Positions 33,128 through 39,337 of a DNA stretch of 39,337 nucleotides are shown in pieces (the stretch's first letter is position 1; each line of letters opens with the position of its first letter). Position numbers and translations under genes: made by a program. The notes under the pieces are model-generated. The model was not told the origin of the DNA, ran no database searches, and saw nothing but the letters and a program-made list of their open reading frames with translations. Location of the stretch: assembly GCA_028335865.1 (NCBI GenBank), contig JAOKTA010000004.1, positions 1 through 39,337 on the forward strand, in the 5' to 3' direction. Source of the DNA: Candidatus Nitrosopumilus sp. (GTDB lineage Archaea > Thermoproteota > Nitrososphaeria > Nitrososphaerales > Nitrosopumilaceae).

Positions 33128-34276
33128 CTAGAAGTCATCAGATGTAATATCTGCACCATGATCTTCCATAGGTTCAACTTCAGGCTCTACTGTAGCCCCA
33201 ACTTCAGGCTCTACTGTAGCCCCAACTTCAGGCTCTACTGTAGCCTTAACCTTAGGCTCTTTGGTTTTTTTAGCAACTGCTTTTTTTGCTGCCTTTTTTG
33301 GTTTTTTATCTGATTCTTCAGGATCAATAACACCGGCTTCACCTAAAGCAAAGATTACTTCTTCTTCAGGGTGATGAGGACTGTCGACCATTCTAGCAAT
33401 TCGCTTTTTACCAGATTTCTTGAAGTAGATTCTGTAAGTACTTGTATGTGCAACCACATTTCCACCAATAGGTCTAGTTGGATCTCCAAAGAAGACATCA
33501 GGTGATGCCATAACCTGGTTGGTTGCAATTGCAGCACAATCATATGTTTCTGCAATTCGAACCAACAAATGAACAAAATGATTTAGTTTTTGTTGTCTAA
33601 CAGACAGTGTTCCCCTTCCAAGATATTCAGCACGGAATAACCCAACTGCAGAATCTGCAACAATTAACTTAACATTATGTTCTTCAATTATAGCACCAGC
33701 TTCTTCAAGAATTAAAACTTGATGTGCACTGTTGTATGCACGTGCGACAATGATATTATCTAGAACTTTTTCAGGATCCATATCGTGAGCTTGAGCAATT
33801 TGAACAATTCTTTCAGGTCTAAATGTTCCTTCAGTATCAATATACAAAACGCCTCCTTCAAGTCCGCCTTCCTCTTTACTTTTCTGAACCATCACAGACA
33901 TTGTGTGAGCAAATTGTGTTTTACCACAACCAAATTCTCCATAAACTTCTGTTAAAGCTCGGGTTTCAATACCACCATCAAATAAAGTATCAAGACAATT
34001 TGTACCAGTTGTAATTTTACCAATACTTTGTCGAGTTTTATAGAGTTCACTTGCACTAATGAAATCCTTACCAAGTAAGCCATTTTCAACTAAATGTTTT
34101 CGGGCTTTTTCAACAATTTTTGCAGCTGTATCCTTTTCCATACCAGTAATTTCTGCGATATCAACAGGACCCCTAACGATGAGGTCCATGACGTTGTGGA
34201 CACCTGCATCGGATAATTTTCTTGTAGTTACAGGACCTACGCCCTCTAGACTATCTAATCTTAAATCTTCAACCAT
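33128..34276 (-). CDS. radA: DNA repair and recombination protein RadA, with C-terminal repeat extension
   Basis: A 382-residue RadA/Rad51 recombinase; typical archaeal RadA has about 320-350 residues. The N-terminal HhH domain (LEGVGPVTTRKL) spans about 9-65, and Walker A GEFGCGKT is near 113-120. ADSAVGLFRAEYLGRG, with Walker B just before it, and NQVMASPDVFFGDPTRPIGGN in loop L2 (quoted in part: NQVMASPDVFFGDP) follow. The last 55 or so residues are an addition: a lysine/alanine-rich stretch (KKAAKKAVAKKTKEPK), three TVEPEVGA-type repeats, then an acidic end DITSDDF. Recombinase activity should be normal; the tail role is unknown. Confidence 0.95.
   Translation of the reverse strand: MVEDLRLDSLEGVGPVTTRKLSDAGVHNVMDLIVRGPVDIAEITGMEKDTAAKIVEKARKHLVENGLLGKDFISASELYKTRQSIGKITTGTNCLDTLFDGGIETRALTEVYGEFGCGKTQFAHTMSVMVQKSKEEGGLEGGVLYIDTEGTFRPERIVQIAQAHDMDPEKVLDNIIVARAYNSAHQVLILEEAGAIIEEHNVKLIVADSAVGLFRAEYLGRGTLSVRQQKLNHFVHLLVRIAETYDCAAIATNQVMASPDVFFGDPTRPIGGNVVAHTSTYRIYFKKSGKKRIARMVDSPHHPEEEVIFALGEAGVIDPEESDKKPKKAAKKAVAKKTKEPKVKATVEPEVGATVEPEVGATVEPEVEPMEDHGADITSDDF
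33176..33247 (-). repeat. In-frame 24-bp tandem repeat in the radA tail
   Basis: Units lie at 33176-33199, 33200-33223 (identical) and 33224-33247 (two mismatches). On the plus strand each starts AACTTCAGGCTCTACTGTAG. Each encodes one TVEPEVGA octad. The perfect pair indicates a recent duplication. A more worn related segment follows at about 33248-33262. Confidence 0.9.
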
Positions 34277-34357
34277 ACCGTATAGTACGGTACCAGTACT
34301 TTATAAGAGTATTGATTTTAAAATTGATCGTAAAATTATAAAAACTAAGAGTAAAGA

Positions 34358-34540
34358 TTAACGTCGTTTTCGTCTTTGACCAGGTTTGTTTTGTCCAGGA
34401 TATCGGCCTAAAGCAAATCGTTTTTTGAAATTACTCTTATTTGCAACACTAGAACTATCACCTACTATTTTTCTTCCTTCTACTTTAGGAGTTTGACCTC
34501 TAACTTTACCAGCTTTGGTAAGTGAACCGTGTGTTGCCAT
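34358..34540 (-). CDS. rps30e: Ribosomal protein S30e
   Basis: A 60-residue, strongly basic small-subunit protein. The start MATHGSLTKAGKVRGQTPKV and the arginine-rich end KRFALGRYPGQNKPGQRRKRR (quoted here as RRKRR) match archaeal S30e. In eukaryotes S30 is made as a ubiquitin-like fusion (FUBI/FAU); no such fusion partner is present here. Found only in a subset of archaea, including Thaumarchaeota. Confidence 0.92.
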   Translation of the reverse strand: MATHGSLTKAGKVRGQTPKVEGRKIVGDSSSVANKSNFKKRFALGRYPGQNKPGQRRKRR

Positions 34541-34580
34541 AATTTAGGATAAGAATTAGTGAATTTATGTATTTGGGTGA

Positions 34581-36305
34581 CTACCAATACTTTGCTTTGA
34601 TCGTTTCAATGACTCGCTCGTGTTCAGGGCTCTTTCTACGTGCATATTTTTCCATTGCACCAAGCGGAACACCACCAAGAGATCGCGCAATAGCGTTAAA
34701 GAAGTATCTCTGAGGTCCCTTTGCGCCTGTTTTGGTCATGAATTTTTGAATTGCATATTTGAAATTATGTTGCCATGTTTTGTAAAGAACTCCCAATTGT
34801 GCAGGAGTCATCTCTTGTCCAATGTTAAAGAATTGAGAGGATTCCAACAAACCAATCGGAACAAAAGTTAGAGCAGTAGCAGTAAACATAGACTCAGGTT
34901 GTTCATGTTCTAGTTCACTGAGTAATCTAATAGTATCCCATGAATCCTCAGGAGTTTCATCGTTATCAAGACCCATGATTAATGTAAAGGCAGGAATCCA
35001 ATAATTTTCATTCATTGTTTTTACACCTTCTTTTACAACCCAGTGCCATTCAGATGGATCATATGGTGCAAGTTTTCTATCAGCATATTTACCAATTAAT
35101 CTAAGACTTCCGGTTTCAAGTCCAGCTTGTACGCCAATCATATTGTCAGGACCAGCTTTCATTATTCTAGATAAATTAGGAAGAAGTTTTTCATCAGCAA
35201 TTGCACCAGCTAATGTTCCGTGAGTTGGATTGGTGTGTTCAACACCAGTAGACATGATTGCAGTAAATAGTTCCTCCAATGCTTCTCGATTTGGCTCCAT
35301 TCCTTTTGCAGTTCTTGGGTCCATACCATAAACGAAAATATCATCACTGTGAATCCATGCAGATTTTGATCCGCCTTTCTTTATGTTAACTTCAATTTCT
35401 TTTTTCACTTTCTCTGGAGGATAATATCTCAATGATCTTAATGTGACATCACAAAACTTACAGCCTCTTCCGCAACCACGCATTACCTCAACCATTCCAT
35501 GCATGCTAGGTTCTACAATATCTGGAATCTCTTCTAAATCAGGTCTATCCCAGAAATTTACAAATCGTCCATGAATTTTTTTGCCTTCACTTTCAAATTC
35601 TTTTATGTTAACTTTAAAGTCACTTCTCTTTCTGAAAGGATCCATATTTTCAAAATCACCGTTAATCAAATAATTGAAAAATCTTCCAGCATGACCATCA
35701 ATTTCAGGCGCAATGCCACCTAGCTCTCCTTCTAAAATTGCATAAATTCCAAACTCCTCAATTTTTGCAGGATCATAATTATATTGCCATGTACCCGATG
35801 CACCAGAAATTACTTTGGCTTTACTTCCAGTCCTTGCCTTAGCAGCTTTAATTCTATGATGCAAGTCTGCGTTGTAAAATTCATCATAAGATGTTTGTTT
35901 TCTTCCATAAGTAAATGTCATAGTAACTGGGCCCATTCCAAGTGGATCCATCTCATAAGTTCCAATAACTTCAGTTTCAGGACCAATAAATTTTTCAATA
36001 TGGTTTGGGTGAGCAACAACTACATCTTCTCGTGCAAAGCCATCACGTAGTAAACCAGCTTCTAATTTTCTTAATCCATAAGGAGCATATTTTGCTGCAC
36101 CGTTAATGTCAGGTGACCAATTGCAAATAAAATCAAATAGAACTTTTGGAGTTACTTGGTTACCAAGAATTTTATACCAAAAACTCTTTGGATCTCGATT
36201 AGGATCCAAAGCAGGGGCACATCCAAAAAATGTTGCTAAAGATAATCCCCTATATGGAGACATCAAAGTTCTATCAGCTGTTAAAACAATTTTAGGAGTT
36301 CCCAT
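34581..36305 (-). CDS. Radical SAM protein with B12-binding-like N-terminal region, possible membrane-lipid enzyme
   Basis: A 574-residue radical SAM enzyme. An N-terminal Rossmann-like part of about 230 residues precedes the cluster motif CGRGCKFC (C278, C282, C285), then a TIM-barrel with SAWIHSDDIFVYG near 310 and QAGLETGSLRLIGKYADRK near 390. The architecture is of the COG1032 type. GDGT ring synthases (Grs), which install cyclopentane rings in thaumarchaeal lipids, share this architecture, so Grs is one candidate; a B12-dependent methylase or other radical SAM enzyme is another. ATG 36305 is chosen over an adjacent GTG (36314). Confidence 0.6.
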   Translation of the reverse strand: MGTPKIVLTADRTLMSPYRGLSLATFFGCAPALDPNRDPKSFWYKILGNQVTPKVLFDFICNWSPDINGAAKYAPYGLRKLEAGLLRDGFAREDVVVAHPNHIEKFIGPETEVIGTYEMDPLGMGPVTMTFTYGRKQTSYDEFYNADLHHRIKAAKARTGSKAKVISGASGTWQYNYDPAKIEEFGIYAILEGELGGIAPEIDGHAGRFFNYLINGDFENMDPFRKRSDFKVNIKEFESEGKKIHGRFVNFWDRPDLEEIPDIVEPSMHGMVEVMRGCGRGCKFCDVTLRSLRYYPPEKVKKEIEVNIKKGGSKSAWIHSDDIFVYGMDPRTAKGMEPNREALEELFTAIMSTGVEHTNPTHGTLAGAIADEKLLPNLSRIMKAGPDNMIGVQAGLETGSLRLIGKYADRKLAPYDPSEWHWVVKEGVKTMNENYWIPAFTLIMGLDNDETPEDSWDTIRLLSELEHEQPESMFTATALTFVPIGLLESSQFFNIGQEMTPAQLGVLYKTWQHNFKYAIQKFMTKTGAKGPQRYFFNAIARSLGGVPLGAMEKYARRKSPEHERVIETIKAKYW

Positions 36306-36356
36306 TCTCTTCACGCGGAATATTTAATGATGGAGTTTAAACCTTACGGGTAAAAA

Positions 36357-37184
36357 TCAGTAATTTTCCGGAATTCCGGCCTTATTTCGATGAGAATAGC
36401 CAAATTCCTTGTTTTTGGAGAGATGATTCCCATCAAAAATAGTCCCATCCTTACAAGCAAGATCCTCACCAACACAGCAACTACCACAAATTCCAACACC
36501 ACATTTCATCATACGCTCAAGACTTGCTTGAACAAAAATTCCCCGAGAATGTGCAGATTGTACAGTTTTGTACATCATTTTTTCAGGCCCACAAGTGTAT
36601 ACTGCATCAAAATGAGATTCGTTTACTAATTTTTCAACAACATCAGTTACAAATCCATTTTCACCATAACTTCCATCATCAGTTGAAACAATCACATTGT
36701 GAACATTATTTTTTAAAAGATCATTTGCCAAAGATTCAAAGAAAACTTCATTTTTAGATTTTGCGCCAATTAAAACAGTGACATCATCAGTGGGTTTTAA
36801 AAAAGTAAGTAATCGCATCATCGGAACAAGTCCAGTTCCCCCACCAACTAACAAAAGTTTTCCAGATTTAATATCAAAAGCATTTCCATACGGACCGCGA
36901 ATTCCAATTTTTCCACCAGATGCGATATTAAACAATCCAGTAGAAGCAAGACCATGTTTACGTACAGTAAATGCAGCCTTTCCAGATTCTTGAGAAATCA
37001 TGACACTCATAGGTAATTCATTAATTCCAGGAATCCAAACCATGGCAAATTGACCAGGTAAAACATTTGGCATGACACTATCAGAAAAAACTAAAGTTCT
37101 AACAGTAGGAGTTTCATCAATTACTTTTTCAATTGTAACAATTGTAGTATGATTAGAATTTCTTTGCAAGTCCCACCATCTCAT
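36357..37184 (-). CDS. pyrK: Dihydroorotate dehydrogenase electron-transfer subunit
   Basis: A 275-residue flavoprotein of the PyrK family. The FAD-binding barrel is N-terminal (VLPGQFAMVWIPGINELPMSV near 41), NAD-binding GGGTGLVPMMRLL is near 114, and the C-terminal 2Fe-2S ligands C228, C233, C236 and C244 are in KCGVGICGSCCVGEDLAC. It passes electrons from the class 1B dihydroorotate dehydrogenase PyrD to NAD+. The ATG lies 32 nt inside pyrD, a strong translational coupling; a TTG 15 nt later is an alternative start. Confidence 0.93.
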   Translation of the reverse strand: MRWWDLQRNSNHTTIVTIEKVIDETPTVRTLVFSDSVMPNVLPGQFAMVWIPGINELPMSVMISQESGKAAFTVRKHGLASTGLFNIASGGKIGIRGPYGNAFDIKSGKLLLVGGGTGLVPMMRLLTFLKPTDDVTVLIGAKSKNEVFFESLANDLLKNNVHNVIVSTDDGSYGENGFVTDVVEKLVNESHFDAVYTCGPEKMMYKTVQSAHSRGIFVQASLERMMKCGVGICGSCCVGEDLACKDGTIFDGNHLSKNKEFGYSHRNKAGIPENY

Positions 37185-38064
37185 TTACTGTAGAATAATT
37201 TTTTTGTTTCATGTATTGCAATATCCCTGTGTTAATATCATTAAAAACATTAATCCAATTATCACCTATCGCACTACCAATTTGAATTGCAGATGCACCA
37301 GCTAAGAAAAACTCAATCGCATCTTCCCATGTAGAAATTCCACCACAACCAATTATCGGTATATCATATTTTGAAGAGATTTCATAAACACATCTTAGCG
37401 CAATAGGTTTAATCGGAGTACCAGATAATCCCCCAAACTTGTTACTAAGAATTGGTCGTTGAGTTTCAACATCTATGGCCATTGCCCTAACAGTGTTAAT
37501 TGCAGTAATCGCATCAATTCCAGACTCAATTGCAGTTTTAACAGTATTCAGATAATTGGTCGTACCTAAACCAACTTTGGCAATTGCGGGAACATTGGTA
37601 GAGTTTTTTACAGTAGTTACAATTTTCTTAACTAATTCAGGATCATCTCCAACTTCTAAACCAACTTTTGCTACATGTGGACAAGACAAATTTAATTCAA
37701 ATGCAGTTACATTGCAATTTTTAAATTCCTCAATCATCATTTTAAAATCATCAGGAACAGAACCAACTAAACTCACAACAATCGGAACGTCTTGATTAGA
37801 TTCAATCATTTTAGCAAAATTGGGAGCCCCAGGATTTGAAAGTCCAACGGCATTAATCCATCCACCTCCATTTACACTGAAAATAGTTGGATTCGGATAA
37901 CCTTCCCAAGGCTCACGGCTAAGAGACTTAGTAACAACGGCTCCAGCTCCAGCACGATATAATCGATTAAACACATCCAAAGAAATTCCCAAAATTCCAG
38001 ATGCAAGCATAGTAGGTCTATCTAATTGAATTCCACCTATAGAAGTTGTAAGACTTGGCTCCAC
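37153..38064 (-). CDS. pyrD: Dihydroorotate dehydrogenase, class 1B catalytic subunit
   Basis: A 303-residue class 1B dihydroorotate dehydrogenase converting dihydroorotate to orotate in pyrimidine synthesis. The active-site cysteine is C128 in ELNLSCPHV. ASGILGISLD is near residue 21, KSLSREPWEGYPNPT near 46, AIAKVGLGTT near 158, and the FMN-phosphate loop GCGGISTWEDAIEFFLAGA near 236. The start is GTG 38064: a TATA element TATTATATTC (38087-38096) sits 28 nt before it, giving a leaderless mRNA. Class 1B works as a heterotetramer with PyrK, encoded just downstream. Confidence 0.94.
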   Translation of the reverse strand: MEPSLTTSIGGIQLDRPTMLASGILGISLDVFNRLYRAGAGAVVTKSLSREPWEGYPNPTIFSVNGGGWINAVGLSNPGAPNFAKMIESNQDVPIVVSLVGSVPDDFKMMIEEFKNCNVTAFELNLSCPHVAKVGLEVGDDPELVKKIVTTVKNSTNVPAIAKVGLGTTNYLNTVKTAIESGIDAITAINTVRAMAIDVETQRPILSNKFGGLSGTPIKPIALRCVYEISSKYDIPIIGCGGISTWEDAIEFFLAGASAIQIGSAIGDNWINVFNDINTGILQYMKQKNYSTVNEMVGLAKKF

Positions 38065-38086
38065 CTTGATAAATTAAAGTAATTTC

Positions 38087-38127
38087 GAATATAATAGTTG
38101 ATTTAAGGTTCTAGTACATTTTTTAAA
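38087..38127. promoter_or_regulatory. Divergent promoter between pyrD and nop5
   Basis: pyrD (minus) has TATTATATTC at 38087-38096. nop5 (plus) has TTTTTTAAAGG at 38119-38129, centred about 27 nt before its ATG at 38150. Both predict leaderless mRNAs, with the two TATA boxes about 30 nt apart. Confidence 0.6.
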
Positions 38128-38149
38128 GGTGATCTAGGTTCAACTAGTC

Positions 38150-39337
38150 ATGTATTCGGTAATTTTAACAGAATTAGGAATTTCAGTATTAAATGAGGAT
38201 AAAATAGACAAGGCATTTCCATTTTCAAATCCAGTTAAAGAATACCTAGCAGTAAAAAATAAGGAATCAAAGTTAAACGAGTTAGTAAATTATTTAGCTA
38301 AAACTCAAAGAGGTTTTTCAGTTAGTGATGAATCATTACTTGCTATTTTGAAAAAATTTTCAATCGATTGTCACATTATGGATTCAGAAGAATTGGAAAA
38401 AATCCAATCAACAAAACCACAAATAATTGTTGATTCAGGATTTGCATCAAACCTTCAAGATACATTAGGAAAATTAAGAGAATTTGCTTTAGGATTTTCG
38501 TCTTCAAAAGTTACAGAAGTATCACAAAGTCCAGATCTTCACATTATTCAATCAATTAATTCGTTAGATGAAATTGATAAAATTGCAAATGGATTAAGTT
38601 CAAGACTTAGAGAATGGTACGGATTACATTTTCCAGAATTAGATAACATGATAGATAGTATTAACGGATATTCACAAATTGTAATGGCAGGTAAACGAGA
38701 GTCATTATCAAAACAAGTTTTTGAAGAAGCAGGTTTTCCAGAATCAAAAGTAGAAATGCTATCATTAATTTTAACAAAAAGTAGAGGAGGAGATATTTCA
38801 GACATTAATTTAGCAATAGTTCAATCAATTGCAAAACAGATTTTAGATTTTCATGAGTTACGTAATAAACTTGAAGAGCATGTTGAATCAGAAATGCATG
38901 AAATTGCACCAAATGTTACAGCCATACTCGGTAGTGCTGTAGGTGCAAGAATTTTAGGAAGAGCTGGAAGTCTCAAAAAAATGGCATCAATGCCTGCCAG
39001 TACAATACAAGTGTTAGGTGCTGAAAAAGCATTGTTTAGAGCATTAAAAACAGGATCACAGCCACCAAAACACGGATTGTTATTCCAGCATGCAATGGTA
39101 CATGCAGCACCTAGATGGCAAAGAGGTAAAATTGCACGAGCAGTCGCAGCAAAAGCAGTAATTGGTGCAAGAGTGGATGTTTACGGCGAAGGATTGAATC
39201 AAACTTTATTGGATAAACTCAATATCAGAGTGGATGAAATAGGTAAAAAATATGAAAATCCAACTGAAAAAGACCTTAGACCACCTCAACAATTCCAGCA
39301 TGATGACGGAAACTTTGGAGGTAAAAGAAAAGGTGGA
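38150..39337 (+). CDS. nop5: Nop5 (C/D box snoRNP core protein), 3' end cut by the window
   Basis: 396 codons are present without a stop; the reading frame runs off the right edge. The N-terminal Nop5 domain is about 1-120. A coiled coil follows (VQSIAKQILDFHELRNKLEEHV near 223, in part). The Nop domain includes PNVTAILGSAVGARILGRAGSL near 253 and GLLFQHAMVHAAPRWQRGKIARAVAAKA near 304 (in part). The closing GKRKGG begins the lysine-rich tail. Together with L7Ae and fibrillarin it forms the 2'-O-methylation complex. Fibrillarin commonly follows nop5 and may lie just beyond the window. Confidence 0.95.
   Translation, partial: MYSVILTELGISVLNEDKIDKAFPFSNPVKEYLAVKNKESKLNELVNYLAKTQRGFSVSDESLLAILKKFSIDCHIMDSEELEKIQSTKPQIIVDSGFASNLQDTLGKLREFALGFSSSKVTEVSQSPDLHIIQSINSLDEIDKIANGLSSRLREWYGLHFPELDNMIDSINGYSQIVMAGKRESLSKQVFEEAGFPESKVEMLSLILTKSRGGDISDINLAIVQSIAKQILDFHELRNKLEEHVESEMHEIAPNVTAILGSAVGARILGRAGSLKKMASMPASTIQVLGAEKALFRALKTGSQPPKHGLLFQHAMVHAAPRWQRGKIARAVAAKAVIGARVDVYGEGLNQTLLDKLNIRVDEIGKKYENPTEKDLRPPQQFQHDDGNFGGKRKGG

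Noticed and set aside
33176-33247. CRISPR-like or regulatory repeat
   Set aside because: The unit is 24 bp, contiguous and in frame in radA.
38548-38805. Minus-strand frame inside nop5
   Set aside because: Fully inside the conserved Nop5 coding region on the other strand.

Overview
The window reads as a chromosomal segment of an ammonia-oxidising archaeon of the Nitrosopumilus type (Nitrososphaerota/Thaumarchaeota). It is AT-rich, and many genes have a TATA-like box about 22-33 nt before an ATG, GTG or TTG, as expected for leaderless or nearly leaderless transcripts. Archaeal core genes are present: RadA, DnaG with a Toprim domain, proteasome alpha, L21e, S30e, Rpb4/RpoF, Dim1/KsgA, Nop5, DphB. 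Two markers point to the lineage: a eukaryote-type topoisomerase IB, and the paired 3-hydroxypropionate/4-hydroxybutyrate-cycle enzymes (crotonase-family hydratase plus ADP-forming acyl-CoA synthetase). No prophage, insertion sequence or CRISPR array was seen.

Layout. 1-5.1 kb: LysW-dependent lysine (probably also arginine) biosynthesis: end of lysZ, then lysJ, lysM, homocitrate synthase, lysW, lysX, lysK, in tightly coupled order. 5.1-6.8 kb: a diphthine synthase fused to a DUF357-like domain, then an FAD synthase (RibL type) with an N-terminal HTH. 6.8-14.2 kb, minus strand: HTH-RibK riboflavin kinase, DnaG, A-type Fe-S protein, crotonase, ADP-forming CoA ligase, an orphan glutaminase-domain protein, glutamate dehydrogenase. 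14.3-17.4 kb, plus: PsmA, a UbiE-like methyltransferase, an MFS transporter, a TatA-like protein with a 7-residue repeat tail. 17.4-23.4 kb: an orphan beta-class DNA methyltransferase facing a zinc-ribbon/DEAH/DUF1998 helicase, then an SDR and topoisomerase IB.

23.4-29.4 kb is a mixed block: isocitrate dehydrogenase, tRNA-Ser(GCU), two genes of about 55 codons (one Elf1-like), a SirB1/TPR protein with an unknown partner, small membrane proteins, an SPFH protein, and an intron-containing tRNA-Met. Its third-position A/T preference is reversed by strand relative to both flanks. 29.5-34.5 kb, minus, is an information-processing cluster: L21e, Rpb4, DUF655, KsgA, HemK2-like methyltransferase, preceded by RlmN, RadA and S30e. 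34.6-38.1 kb: a radical SAM enzyme and PyrD-PyrK. The right edge cuts the 3' end of nop5.

The strongest oddities are a LysW carrier ending in Gln rather than the expected Glu, the convergent HTH-RibL/HTH-RibK flavin genes, the strand-composition flip at 23.4-29.4 kb, a noncanonical intron upstream of the anticodon in tRNA-Met, and three in-register tandem repeats. Two of the repeats are coding and one is a duplicated hairpin between convergent genes. I did not find an unmistakable new multi-gene system.
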